This document shows, one piece after another, positions 46,367 through 60,524 of a stretch of 64,000 bases of DNA. The translations under genes were made by a program, and so were the position numbers. The notes below the pieces were generated by a model that was not told where the DNA came from, made no database searches, and saw only the letters and a list, made by a program, of their open reading frames with translations. Origin of the DNA: Renibacterium salmoninarum ATCC 33209 (GTDB lineage Bacteria > Actinomycetota > Actinomycetes > Actinomycetales > Micrococcaceae); the NCBI RefSeq assembly GCF_000018885.1, contig NC_010168.1, positions 620,001 through 684,000 on the forward strand, in the 5' to 3' direction. Every line of letters begins with the position of its first letter. Position 1 is the stretch's first letter.

Positions 46367-47920
46367 GCGGAGGGTTCCTTCTGCTGCTGTTTTTTGACCG
46401 AGGTGGATCTTTTGACGGAAGTGGATGCTGAGCGCCAAAAGTGCACGGTTGCGTAAGACCGCCACGGACTCATCGCCACCGTTTGTTCTGGATTCAGATC
46501 CAAGGCGGCCATTCCCTTACGAACAGCTACATCGTTATCGAGGAAGATGTCGGTGGCGCCAAGTAGCCGCATCCCGAGGTAATTCACCGTCCACGGTCCA
46601 ATGCCGTTGAGCGGGAGCAGCTTGGTGCGCAATGCTGCCATATCGTCTTCGACGCCAATTTTTAGGCCTGAATCCAAAGCGGCCATCACGTTGAGAATTG
46701 ACTCAATACGCCGTTGTGGGCCGCGCAGTACTTCTGCACCACGAGCGGCAATTTGGCCCGCGCTGGGGAAGATTCGGTTCAAACCGGAAATTGAAGTTTC
46801 TATCGGAGTGCCCAGAGTTGCTAGTTGATGGAGCTGCCCGCGGGCTGCGACGACGGTGATCTGTTGGCCAACCATGGCACGCAGTAGCATTTCCGCGGCG
46901 TCTAGGGCTCCGGGCAACCGGATGCCAGGCACTGAGTCAATGCTTCCTGTCATGAAGGGGCGCAAAGTATCATCGACGGCGATCGGATCCGCATCCAAAT
47001 CAAAAACTCGACGGACTCTACTCAAGAGTGTTGGTAGATCCTTGAGATCTTCAATGGTGGCGTTTAAACGTAAATGGTTGGTGGCGTGTGCGCGCTCCGC
47101 CGGACTGAGCTCCTCGGGCAGCTCGGGCGGGCGCACCGTGATAGTCGCGGTGCCGTGCGGAAGCCTTACGGTACGTGCATAGCTTGCTGTCTCAGCTTTT
47201 TCGACGCCGTCTACCGCCCGGGCGGCAAGAAACGCGAAAATTCCGTGGTCGTAGGGTGGACGCAGTGGCAACCGCAAACTGAGCGAGGTTCCACCAATGC
47301 TGCTGGGGATGGCGGAAGCAGATTGTGTGCCGCTGCGTTTTAGCGAACTAGCGCGCAGTTGGCTGGGTGTTAGGTCAAATACTTGTTGCACGGTCTCATT
47401 GAACTGCCGGATCGAAGAGAAACCTGAAGCAAAGGCAATATCCGCGAACTTCATCCGGGTTGAGGTCAAGAGCGCTCGGGCAGTCTGTGCTCTGGCCGCG
47501 CGAGCCAGCGAGAGCGGTCCAGCACCCAATTCGGCGATCAGGATCCGGTTCAGTTGACGCACTGAATATCCCAATTGCCCGGCTAGCGGGTCGACGCCGC
47601 TGCGATTCACCACGCCGTCGGAAATTAGTCGCATAGCGCGCGCGGCAAGATCAGGAGCGCAAATTCCATCCCGGTGTGCCGGGCACAGCTTCTGGTAGGC
47701 AGCGTTTGCAGGCGTGGTAACCGGCCCCGTGGGCAGCGGCGCTGGTGGGGTAAAAGCGGACGTTTTCGGGCCGGGGCGTTCTCGCAGGGCAAGAGGGCCT
47801 GCAGCAGATACCAGTTGAGCTCACTGCGGTATAAAACTGGCCGTCAAAACGCGCGTCCCTTGCGTCGATTGCCCGATAGCACTGTTCGAAGTCCAGGCCA
47901 CAATTCTGCCAGCGCAACAC
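46363..47920 (-). pseudogene. Ada-AlkA fusion (Zn domain, AraC HTH, 3-methyladenine glycosylase), frameshifted
   Basis: The 5' part (GTG at 47920) encodes the Ada metal-binding domain with its four Cys: [20 protein letters not shown] and ACKRCLPE. An extra C near 47654 causes a stop after WNLRS. The next frame continues DLAARAMRLISDGVVNRSGV, an AraC-type DNA-binding domain (about 60-150), and an AlkA glycosylase with the HhH motif LNGIGPWTVNYLGMRLLG and catalytic Asp in FLDNDVAVRKG. The alkylation-sensing domain is thus cut from its effector domains. The downstream piece could still be made from an internal start. Confidence 0.87.
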
Positions 47921-48020
47921 ACCGGAAACTAGCGAAAATCGGACATAGTGATGCGTCGATCATTTCTTGCCGCGCCCGCAGGCACTGTCAATGCTCGACC
48001 CCGCATGACAGGATGGCTGC

Positions 48021-48695
48021 ATGAAGATTGTTATTGCGGGCGGACATGGCCAGATTGCACTTTTCCTCGGCGAGAAATTGGCCGCAGCAGGTCATGAAGC
48101 GCAAGGTCTGATTCGGAAGCCGGAACAACAGCAAGATCTGAGTTCGCGCGGAATCGTTCCGGTGCTGCTCGATCTGGAGAATTCTTCGGTGGACGAGGTA
48201 GCAGCCGCGTTGGCCGGCGTGGATACGGTGGTATTCGCTGCTGGTGCCGGACCAGATAGTGGCCCAGAACGTAAAGACACAGTCGATCGAGCTGGTTCGG
48301 TGTTGTTGGCGGATGCTGCTGAACGCGCCGGAGTGGCACGGTTTGTGCAGATTTCTTCTATGGGCGCAGATTCGGTTCGCGACGGTGCCCGGCCGGACGG
48401 ACTAGACGATGATTTTTATGCTTATTTGCTTGCCAAGCTAGCCGCTGAAGATGATCTCAGTGCACGACATGGTTTGGACTGGACCATTGTGCGGCCGGGG
48501 CGATTGACCAACGATGAACCCACCGGGTTAGTAGCGCTGGCTCCTAACACCGGCCGCGGCGCGATTCCGCGTGCTGACGTTGCGGCAGTGCTAGTGGAGC
48601 TTATCAGCGCTTCTGCTGGCTCACGGCAAATTTTGGAGCTAATTTCCGGTGACGACGCGGTTTCGACAGCTGTGGCGGCACTTTTCCACCGATGA
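48021..48695 (+). CDS. NAD(P)-binding SDR/NmrA-like protein
   Basis: 224 residues. Rossmann loop IVIAGGHGQIALFLGEKLAA at the N-terminus; atypical SDR pattern with FVQISSMGAD and YLLAKLAAEDDL (Tyr-x-x-x-Lys like) and WTIVRPGRLTNDEPTG. Similar to YtfG/NmrA-type sugar-nucleotide-like reductases, substrate unknown. Overlaps the mpg gene by 4 bp. Confidence 0.85.
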   Translation: MKIVIAGGHGQIALFLGEKLAAAGHEAQGLIRKPEQQQDLSSRGIVPVLLDLENSSVDEVAAALAGVDTVVFAAGAGPDSGPERKDTVDRAGSVLLADAAERAGVARFVQISSMGADSVRDGARPDGLDDDFYAYLLAKLAAEDDLSARHGLDWTIVRPGRLTNDEPTGLVALAPNTGRGAIPRADVAAVLVELISASAGSRQILELISGDDAVSTAVAALFHR

Positions 48696-49396
48696 GTCTT
48701 GCTGAACTGTTGCAGCAGGATGCACTGACAGTAGCTCCGCAGCTGCTGGGTGCAAAGCTGACTAGTAGCTTTGGTGGGGCAGGCCCAGTCACGGTTCGGT
48801 TGACCGAGGTGGAAGCATATCTTGGTACCTCAGACCCGGGCTCGCATGCGTATAACGGGCCCACGCCGCGTACCGAGATCATGTTTGCGGAGCCAGGCTT
48901 CATTTACGTCTACTTCACTGACGGCATTCACTCTTGCGCCAATATTATCTGTTCGCCAGCGGGCACTGCCTCGGGGGTGCTCTTGCGAGCGGGGGAAATT
49001 CTCGACGGCGTCGAGCTGGCACGGTATCGCAGGCTCGCAACCAAAAATGATCGCGACCTTGCCTCAGGGCCAGCCAGATTGGCTCAGGCATTGGGTCTGG
49101 ACCGAAAAGCTAATGGCGCAAAGCTCTTTGCCGCGGATTCCATGCGTCTTCCAGCAGAAGCCCTCAGCTTGGAATTGGCACCGTTGCAGTCAAGGGAAGA
49201 GATTGCTAGCGGACTGCGAATAGGCGTTAGTGGCCTTGGCGGTGGCGCAGCTTATCCATGGCGCTACTGGATCGACGGCAACAAAACGGTGTCTAGATAC
49301 AAGGCAGCGGTGCCCGGAAAAATCCAGGACACCGCTGAAAGGTGCTTGATTGCTCTGATTCGATATCAGCCTGACGGCCTAGTCGAACCAGACTGA
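48692..49396 (+). CDS. 3-methyladenine DNA glycosylase, AAG/MPG type
   Basis: 234 residues. The AAG signature is clear: RLTEVEAYLGTSDPGSHAYN with the catalytic Glu, MFAEPGFIYVYFTDGIHSC, and GVLLRAGE. It excises alkylated bases. With ogt and the broken ada-alkA it forms a DNA-alkylation repair neighbourhood. Coupled to the SDR gene. Confidence 0.92.
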   Translation: MSLAELLQQDALTVAPQLLGAKLTSSFGGAGPVTVRLTEVEAYLGTSDPGSHAYNGPTPRTEIMFAEPGFIYVYFTDGIHSCANIICSPAGTASGVLLRAGEILDGVELARYRRLATKNDRDLASGPARLAQALGLDRKANGAKLFAADSMRLPAEALSLELAPLQSREEIASGLRIGVSGLGGGAAYPWRYWIDGNKTVSRYKAAVPGKIQDTAERCLIALIRYQPDGLVEPD

Positions 49397-49400
49397 GGGT

Positions 49401-49646
49401 CTACGGGCAGTAGACGGTAACAATGATCCGTGGCGGCGGTGCGCAAACCCACGGCTTCGGTGCCGGGTCTCCCGCAGCACAGGCAGGCTGTGCGCCATCG
49501 GTGCCAGATTCATTGAGCGTTGCGCCAGCCAACGGCGTAGCGCCGCAGGGTCAACTTGTGGCTTGCGCGGGGGTCGCTACAAAGAGCGCCATCCCCGCGA
49601 GACAAAGCACTGCACCCAATGATGCAAGTCGCTTCAGCAGCTTCAT
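49401..49646 (-). pseudogene. Small secreted Cys-containing protein, TGA inside
   Basis: ATG at 49646 after AAAGGA. The first 29 residues are a signal peptide (MKLLKRLASLGAVLCLAGMA, ending ATPAQA). An in-frame TGA stands at 49551-49553, after ATS. The frame continues PCGATPLAGATLNESGTDGA and further to IIVTVYCP and TAG at 49401, with four Cys. The mature peptide would be about 50 residues. I do not know the family; it may be a secreted or lipid-free surface peptide. A dead gene is most likely. Confidence 0.6.
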
Positions 49647-49873
49647 AGAATTTCCTTTCAGTGACGCCGCCCTACTCGTGCAGGCATCGGCCTGAGCTTA
49701 GGCTAGCCCACCCTCGGTGATATGACCAGCGTCACGTTGTTTTATCGTGCTTTATTGCGCGATTCAGCTGCTCGAGGTGCGGCGCTCTAAGCTATTGGAG
49801 GTTGTTATTGGACTCCATAAACAACTCAGGTAAAACAACGGGCAAAACCACGCAGGCAAGTTGAGAGGCCAAC

Positions 49874-50422
49874 ATGGGGATTCATGCTGAGCAACCCAAA
49901 GAATCTATTGAAGAGCAGATCCAACGGCTGTGCGCTACTGTGCCGGACTATCCAGAACCGGGTATTACTTTCCGCGATCTGACGCCGGTCTTTGCTGACG
50001 GCGCCGCGTTACGAGCGGTAGTAGATGCCTTGGTCGAGCCTTTCGCTGGCCAGTTCGACGCGGTGGCCGGCGTCGAAGCCCGCGGATTTTTGCTTGCCGC
50101 GGCCGCAGCCTACGCCACCGGAACGGGTGTGATCACCGTGCGCAAGGCAGGAAAGTTGCCCCGCGCGGTTTATACCGAGCATTACAGCCTGGAATACGGA
50201 ACTGCCGCACTGGAATTGCATCGCGATGACCTTCCGGCAGGAAGCCGGGTACTCATCCTTGACGATGTACTGGCTACCGGTGGCACCTTGGCTGCGACGT
50301 CAAAACTATTTGCCAAAGCCGGAGTCAACGTCGCCGGTTACGGCGTAGTGCTTGAATTGGCGGAATTACATGGTCGAGAAGCTCTTGCTGGTCACCAGAT
50401 TCGATCTTTGGTCCGGCTGTAA
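49874..50422 (+). CDS. apt: Adenine phosphoribosyltransferase
   Basis: 182 residues. PRPP-binding motif VLILDDVLATGGTLAAT near residue 120; YPEPGITFRDLTPVFAD near the N-terminus; VAGVEARGFLLAAAAAY. It salvages adenine to AMP. GAGAGG lies upstream of the ATG. The 227 bp before it hold no other gene that I can see. Confidence 0.95.
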   Translation: MGIHAEQPKESIEEQIQRLCATVPDYPEPGITFRDLTPVFADGAALRAVVDALVEPFAGQFDAVAGVEARGFLLAAAAAYATGTGVITVRKAGKLPRAVYTEHYSLEYGTAALELHRDDLPAGSRVLILDDVLATGGTLAATSKLFAKAGVNVAGYGVVLELAELHGREALAGHQIRSLVRL

Positions 50423-50455
50423 CGGCAGTTGCCTCGGTAGTTTCTTGTTGTTTCA

Positions 50456-50483
50456 TTTCAGTTCATACAAATAGTTGTATAAT
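50456..50483 (+). promoter_or_regulatory. Promoter with palindrome overlapping the -10 box of the HelR-like gene
   Basis: TATAAT at 50478-50483 with TTTCAG 16 bp upstream. A perfect 16-bp palindrome (ATACAAATAGTTGTAT, 50465-50480) overlaps the -10 box, as a repressor site would. Confidence 0.6.
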
Positions 50484-50513
50484 AGACGGTCTGCTGGCTG
50501 AAAGGATGCCCAA

Positions 50514-52778
50514 ATGCTGGAGGCCGAATCAACGCGTCGTCCTGATGAAACAGGACATGAAGAGTTGGCCCATGAACGCGACTATGTTGCGGGACTGTAT
50601 GGTCGGCTGGACCAGCTGCGTCGCGAAAAAGTAGATCAGCTGGCTGAAGTCCGGCGCAATACTGCCGTGGGTTCGCATCAAAACCGTTCTGAGCGGGATG
50701 CTTTCGCCACGCTTTACGAAGATCGACTGGCGCAACTCGACGCAGTTGATGAGCGGCTTGTTTTCGGCAGGCTTGATCTGGATTCTGGCGAGGAGCGGTA
50801 TATCGGCAGAATTGGTCTTTCGACTGATGATCTACGGCAGCTGATGGTTGATTGGCGGGCGCCTGAGGCTGGAACCTTTTACCAAGCCACAGCATTTGAG
50901 CGTCAAGGCGTCCGACGGCGCAGGCATCTGATTCTGCAGCATCGGCAAGTAAAAGCCATTGAAGACGATGTGCTTGACCCGAGCATGCTCAGCGAAGCGG
51001 GGGCGTTGCAAGGAGAAGGCACGTTGTTGGCGGCCTTGAACTCCAAACGAACCGGCCGGATGAGCGACATCGTGGGCACGATTCAAGCAGAGCAAGACCG
51101 AATCATTCGTTCACCACTTTCCGGCGCTCTGGTAGTGCAGGGCGGCCCGGGTACCGGAAAAACTGCGGTTGCTTTGCATCGTGCGGCATATCTGCTTTAC
51201 ACACACCGCGACCGGCTTAAGTCTGCCGGCGTCTTGCTGGTGGGGCCGTCGTCGTCCTTTATGACTTATATCGAAAGAGTCCTGCCTTCTTTGGGCGAAA
51301 CCGGCGTAGTAATGGCCAATGTGGGCCGACTAATGCCTGGTATCAACGCGGTCACCGATCCGGACTCAACTGTGGCCGAGATTAAAGGTCGCGCGGTGCT
51401 TGCTCAAGTTATTGCTCGGGCAGTGGCCAATAGACAACGAGTACCAGCGCAAGATCGAATTCTCGACATCGAGGGGCAAAAAGTAACGCTGACTCCCAAA
51501 CAGGTACGGCGGGCTCGTGACAAAGCTCGGGCAACCGGTAAGCCGCACAACGAAGCGCGACTGACTTTCGTGAAAATTCTGTTGCGTGAATTGACCGAGC
51601 AACTGACCGAAATTGTCGAGGGTAACTCGATTGGCAATAGCGCGGACCGGTCTTATTTAGCGGAAGAAGTTCGGGCATCGCGAGACGTACGGATTGCCTT
51701 GAATCTTGCCTGGATGCCAATGTCGCCAGAAAAGCTAGTTTCGGAACTGTTTGCTAAACCGGCCTTACTTGAGGCTGCCGCGCCAGAATTGGCCGCGGAG
51801 GAACGTGAAGCCTTGTACCGTGAGGCGGATTCAGCTTGGACCGAATCCGATGTGCCGCTGCTAGACGAAGCTGCCGAACTTTTGGGCGAATTAGATGCCT
51901 CAGGCGGACGTGACTCGGCGGCCAAGGAATCCGAGCGGCGTCGAGACATTGCCAACGCCGAACGCACCTTGGAAAACGTGCACCAGAGTTTGGAAGACGT
52001 TGGCGTCAACGGCGTCTTGACGGCGGCGGATCTAGCCGAGCACAACTCGGTTCAAGAAGACCGTTATACCGCAGCCGAGCGAGCAGTCACCGATCGAACC
52101 TGGGCTTTCGGCCACGTGGTGGTTGATGAAGCTCAAGAACTTTCTGCAATGCAATGGCGGTTGTTGGTCCGGCGTTGTCCCATGAAGTCGTTCACGATCG
52201 TGGGGGATATTGCACAGACCTCTGCGGCTGCCGGCGCTTCTTCCTGGCAGCAAGCCCTTGCTCCGCACTTTGGCGATCGCTGGCAACTTGAAGAACTCAC
52301 CGTTAACTACCGAACGCCAGCCCAGATTGCCGAAGCCGCCGTCCGGATGGCTAATGCAGCTGGTCAAGCCGTTTCGGCGCCAAAAGCGGTTCGGGACGGG
52401 CACTGGCCGCCGATTATTGATCGCGTTTCGGACCTAAGCGCAGCTCTTGTTAACGCAATGCCTGAAGAACTTTCCGCGGTCGACGGCGGTTTGATTGCTG
52501 TCATTGCGGCACCGCAACGGGTTCGTGGCTTAGCTGCTGCCTTGCGCGAGCAATTTGGTCGGCGAGTAGGCCACGGTGCCGGTTCGCTCGAACAAGATAT
52601 TGTCGTGATCGATCCGCACGATGCCAAAGGGCTCGAGTTCGATGGTGTGGTCATTGTGGAACCGTCTGAACTGGTATCCGCCGGCCGCGTGGGCGATCTC
52701 TATGTTTCAATGACCCGACCCACCCAACGGCTTCGGTTATTGACAACGGGCGAGCTCCCCGCAGGCATCGAAGTTTAG
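50514..52778 (+). CDS. HelD/HelR-like RNA polymerase-recycling ATPase
   Basis: 754 residues, superfamily 1 helicase-like. N-terminal coiled coil (about 15-70; DYVAGLYGRLDQLRREKVDQ) that in HelD proteins enters the secondary channel. Walker A VVQGGPGTGKTAVALH near 205-220; Walker B VVDEAQELSAMQW near 535; GDIAQTSAAAG; C-terminal DAKGLEFDGVVIVE and LYVSMTRPTQRLRLL. Actinobacterial members displace RNA polymerase from DNA, and HelR from Streptomyces gives rifamycin tolerance. A role in antibiotic tolerance here is an inference. AAAGGA precedes the ATG. Confidence 0.88.
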   Translation: MLEAESTRRPDETGHEELAHERDYVAGLYGRLDQLRREKVDQLAEVRRNTAVGSHQNRSERDAFATLYEDRLAQLDAVDERLVFGRLDLDSGEERYIGRIGLSTDDLRQLMVDWRAPEAGTFYQATAFERQGVRRRRHLILQHRQVKAIEDDVLDPSMLSEAGALQGEGTLLAALNSKRTGRMSDIVGTIQAEQDRIIRSPLSGALVVQGGPGTGKTAVALHRAAYLLYTHRDRLKSAGVLLVGPSSSFMTYIERVLPSLGETGVVMANVGRLMPGINAVTDPDSTVAEIKGRAVLAQVIARAVANRQRVPAQDRILDIEGQKVTLTPKQVRRARDKARATGKPHNEARLTFVKILLRELTEQLTEIVEGNSIGNSADRSYLAEEVRASRDVRIALNLAWMPMSPEKLVSELFAKPALLEAAAPELAAEEREALYREADSAWTESDVPLLDEAAELLGELDASGGRDSAAKESERRRDIANAERTLENVHQSLEDVGVNGVLTAADLAEHNSVQEDRYTAAERAVTDRTWAFGHVVVDEAQELSAMQWRLLVRRCPMKSFTIVGDIAQTSAAAGASSWQQALAPHFGDRWQLEELTVNYRTPAQIAEAAVRMANAAGQAVSAPKAVRDGHWPPIIDRVSDLSAALVNAMPEELSAVDGGLIAVIAAPQRVRGLAAALREQFGRRVGHGAGSLEQDIVVIDPHDAKGLEFDGVVIVEPSELVSAGRVGDLYVSMTRPTQRLRLLTTGELPAGIEV

Positions 52779-52852
52779 AACCTCTTGCCAGTTTGGCCTC
52801 AGTTCCTGCGCATACTTGTTGTTCTCTACTAGGTCGCTGTTACGGTTGTTTT

Positions 52853-54190
52853 GTGTCGCATGCAACCGAATCCACTGAGTCAACAGTGCAGAAAATTACC
52901 GGGCAAAAAAATGACGAAAGCTTTGCCAACGTTTGGCAAGAACTGCTTTGGCGCGGCCTGGTGCAAGTCTCGACCGATCAAGCTGAACTTGAAAAAGCGC
53001 TGAGCACGGAAACCGTCACCTATTACTGTGGCTTTGATCCGACCGCAGCAAGCTTGCATCTGGGTCACCTGGTTCAATTGCTGCTCATGCGGCGATTGCA
53101 ACTTGCTGGTCACAAACCTTTGGCACTAGTCGGTGGGTCTACCGGCTTGATTGGTGATCCGCGCCCCACAACCGAGCGTTCGATGCAGACTAAAGAGCAA
53201 GTTGCTGAATGGGTAGCTGATATTCAGGCCCAGGTGCAGCCGTTCCTTTCCTTTGAGGGTGAGAACGCGGCTCGTATGGTGAACAACTTGGACTGGACGG
53301 CGCCCATGAGCGCCATCGATTTCCTTCGCGAGATCGGTAAGCATTACCGGGTGGGCACCATGATCAAAAAAGACATCGTGGCCTCGCGCTTGAACTCTGA
53401 TGAAGGTATTTCTTACGCAGAATTCAGCTACCAGATTCTGCAGGGATTAGATTTCTTGTCCCTCTACCGGCAGTACGGCTGCACGCTGCAGTCTGGCGGT
53501 TCCGATCAGTGGGGGAATCTAACCTCTGGTACCGAGTTGATTCGCAAAGCCGAAGGAGGAGCGGTTCATGCAATCGGTACCCCGCTCATCACTAATTCTG
53601 ATGGCACGAAATTTGGTAAAAGCGAAGGTAACGCTATTTGGCTTAATCCTGCGATGACTAGCCCTTACGAGTTTTACCAATTCTGGCTCAATACTGCAGA
53701 TTCCGACGTCGTCGAACGTTTGAAGATTTTTACCTTCCGCTCTCGTGCGGAAATTGCTGAGCTAGAAAAGGCAACTGCCGAGCGGCCGCATGAACGGACA
53801 GCGCAAAAGGCACTTGCCTGGGAAGTTAATTCTCTCGTGCATGGAATTACCGCCACGGAAAAAGTTATTGCCGCTTCCGCAGCGATATTTGGAAATGGCG
53901 AACTTTCTGAGCTAGACGAAGCTACCTTAAGTGCTGCTACTGCCGAGCTGCCCAGAGCAACGGTGCCGGCCTCAACTTTAGGCATTGTCGAATTACTTGT
54001 TGCTACTGGTTTGGTAGAAAGTAATTCAGCAGCCCGGCGCACGATCAGTGACGGTGGTGCTTATGTCAACAACACTAAGATCCTCGATGCAGAATATGTG
54101 ATCGAGAGCACATTGCTATTGCATGGGCGTTACCTCTTATTGCGCCGAGGCAAACGGACCATGGCGATGGTTGAGGTTGAAGCTAGCTAA
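52853..54190 (+). CDS. tyrS: Tyrosine-tRNA ligase
   Basis: 445 residues from GTG at 52853 (MSHATES...), chosen because relatives start with MSH and the upstream frame is not conserved. Class I motifs: PTAASLHLGHLVQLL (HIGH-type) and TKFGKSEGNAIW (KMSKS-type). C-terminal S4 domain from about 375 (LVESNSAARRTISDGGAYVN). It lies directly upstream of the rRNA operon, with no gene between. Confidence 0.95.
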   Translation: MSHATESTESTVQKITGQKNDESFANVWQELLWRGLVQVSTDQAELEKALSTETVTYYCGFDPTAASLHLGHLVQLLLMRRLQLAGHKPLALVGGSTGLIGDPRPTTERSMQTKEQVAEWVADIQAQVQPFLSFEGENAARMVNNLDWTAPMSAIDFLREIGKHYRVGTMIKKDIVASRLNSDEGISYAEFSYQILQGLDFLSLYRQYGCTLQSGGSDQWGNLTSGTELIRKAEGGAVHAIGTPLITNSDGTKFGKSEGNAIWLNPAMTSPYEFYQFWLNTADSDVVERLKIFTFRSRAEIAELEKATAERPHERTAQKALAWEVNSLVHGITATEKVIAASAAIFGNGELSELDEATLSAATAELPRATVPASTLGIVELLVATGLVESNSAARRTISDGGAYVNNTKILDAEYVIESTLLLHGRYLLLRRGKRTMAMVEVEAS

Positions 54191-54619
54191 CTGCTGGCTC
54201 CGCGGCAACGAATTCGCGGTATGAAGCAGATAATTCCAAATAGTTCCCTGTGATAGCGCGCCTGACGGCGGCAGTAGGCACCCAGGTGCCGGGCCGACGT
54301 CGGGCGCGTTTGGTATTTCCTGCGGTTGGTCGAGCGGCGAATTCGGTAGCAAATCCGCTGAAAATAAGGGCTCAGATAAGGGTCGATTAGGCCGATTTGC
54401 GCGACTGCCAATCTGCCTGTAATATTTTCTGAGTCGCCCGCTGAGGGGTACGGATACAACGGCCTGGAACATGGCCGAGTAACCTGACAGAGCGGAGGCC
54501 AAACCCCTTCTAAATTGAGTTGCGATTCTACGTGTGGCATTACGGCCAAAACTAGATGAGCTTTATTTTTGGTGGGATCATTTATTAATTTCAAGTAAAT
54601 TCCGATGAAAATCGCGGAT
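54191..54619 (+). other. Gap before the rRNA promoter, no gene seen
   Basis: About 430 bp without a supported gene. An antisense frame across it has no family features. It becomes AT-rich toward 54560, as expected upstream of strong rRNA promoters. Confidence 0.5.
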
Positions 54620-54649
54620 TTGACAAGAAAGAAATGAATGAAATAAGCT
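54620..54649 (+). promoter_or_regulatory. Candidate rRNA operon promoter
   Basis: TTGACA at 54620-54625 and TAAGCT at 54644-54649, 18 bp apart, in an AT-rich region about 225 bp before 16S. Other promoters in the stretch are possible. Confidence 0.55.
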
Positions 54650-54733
54650 AGTAACAACGCAGCAAGTGAAAACTTAAAGATAAAGAAAGTAAACAATTAC
54701 TTTCAAATGTATTTGGAGAATTACTTGAATGCG

Positions 54734-54766
54734 CCTGTTGTTTGAGAACTCAATAGTGTGTTTTGT
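54734..54766 (+). other. 16S rRNA processing stem, 5' arm
   Basis: This 33-base stretch, containing TTGTTTGAGAACTCAATAG, can pair with 56666-56698 in the 16S-23S spacer. It is the expected RNase III-type stem around 16S precursor, and also carries the conserved actinobacterial leader sequence. Confidence 0.7.
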
Positions 54767-54874
54767 TTTTTGTTGATACCAAAGTTGTTTTGTTTTTTGG
54801 TATTTGCTCATGGGTGCCACACCCCGTGTGGTGGCTTGTGGGTTGATGCTGGGAAAGAGTTTTTTTGTAATGAA

Positions 54875-56418
<1,544 letters not shown>

Positions 56419-56665
56419 AGCACCAAACACTTGATCAGTTTCCGCATGGTTTCTGGTGTGAGTGTGAGGAGTTAAATCCCATTGCGAGAACATTCGTTTC
56501 TCGGTGGGTGCTCAAGGGTGGAATATCAACAAATTTATGCTGAAGTGCTGGTTTTCTGGTGCGGAGGTGTTGTCGCTGGTTCTGTTCTCGGATTGTTGGT
56601 TGAGTACGCTGTTTCCTTCGGGGAGTGGTTGGAAAGATTCGATGGTTTGGGAGGTTCTGGTGGGT

Positions 56666-56698
56666 ACAAAACACACTGTTGGGTCCTGAGATAACAGG
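56666..56698 (+). other. 16S rRNA processing stem, 3' arm
   Basis: Complementary to 54734-54766, with ACAAAACACACT at its core; a few mismatches in the distal half. Confidence 0.65.
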
Positions 56699-56832
56699 CG
56701 CTCTGCTGATTCTGGTACTGACTTTTGGTTGGTGTTGGAGGTCGGTGGGGTGTGTTTGTTGTTTCTGGTTTCCCTTCTTACTAATCAATCCTTTTCCGTT
56801 TGTTCGGTGGGTTGTGTGTGGGAGTGGGTGTT

Positions 56833-56865
56833 GTTGTTTGAGAACTGTATAGTGGACGCGAGCAT
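56833..56865 (+). other. 23S rRNA processing stem, 5' arm
   Basis: GTTGTTTGAGAACTGTATAG and the following GGACGCGAGCAT can pair with 60145-60179 after the 23S gene. Confidence 0.65.
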
Positions 56866-56950
56866 CTTAAGAACAAAGCAATTTGTTTAAGAGCAATTTT
56901 TTCATCACATCTTTTGGTGTGGTGAGAGTTTTAGCTCTGGTTTTTGTGGT

Positions 56951-60076
<3,126 letters not shown>

Positions 60077-60144
60077 CAACCACACCTCACCGATAAACCC
60101 ACCCTTCAAAAGGGGTTTATCACCAAAGGTAAGTGTAAAAACCT

Positions 60145-60179
60145 GCATGCACGCGTCCACTCTACGGTTCCCAACCAAC
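60145..60179 (+). other. 23S rRNA processing stem, 3' arm
   Basis: GCATGCACGCGTCCACTCTA and the following bases complement 56833-56865. A smaller hairpin (GATAAACCC 60092-60100 with GGGTTTATC 60113-60121) lies just after 23S. Confidence 0.65.
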
Positions 60180-60303
60180 AAACCCACACCTAAAAAGGGT
60201 AGCAACGGTTCGTTGACACGGAAACCACATAACTACATACACGCAACACCAAACACTTCACACCACCACACCCCACAACAGGGTGCGGACCGGTAAAAAA
60301 GAG

Positions 60304-60420
60304 TTACGGCGGCCATAGCGTGGGGGAAACGCCCGGACCCATCTCGAACCCGGAAGCTAAGACCCACAGCGCCCATGGTACTGCACTCGCGAGGGTGTGG
60401 GAGAGTAGGACACCGCCGGA
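60304..60420 (+). rRNA. rrf: 5S ribosomal RNA
   Basis: About 117 bases. TTACGGCGGCCATAGCGTGG at the start pairs with CACCGCCGGA at the end, and CCCATCTCGAACCCGGAAG and GAGAGTAGGACACCGCC are standard 5S segments. Confidence 0.95.
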
Positions 60421-60431
60421 CAACCAGTAAG

Positions 60432-60465
60432 AATAAAGGTCCCACAACGACGTGGGACCTTTATT
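60432..60465 (+). terminator. rRNA operon terminator
   Basis: Perfect 14-bp stem (AATAAAGGTCCCAC and complement) with a 6-base loop, followed by AATTT. Directly after 5S. Confidence 0.9.
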
Positions 60466-60524
60466 AATTTAACAAGCTTTTTGTGACTTCAGTGACCAAC
60501 CCAACAAAGCATGAGGCTGATCTT

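Noticed and set aside
49423-49695. Plus-strand 90-codon frame after mpg
   Set aside because: Shadow of the minus-strand signal-peptide gene, which has a proper ribosome site.
50423-50513. Rifamycin-associated element upstream of the HelR-like gene
   Set aside because: No match to the GC-rich inverted repeat I recall; only the AT-rich palindrome is present.
54187-54696. Long minus-strand open frame before the rRNA operon
   Set aside because: No family motif, and it overlaps the rRNA promoter; the hydrophobic start comes from AT-rich DNA.
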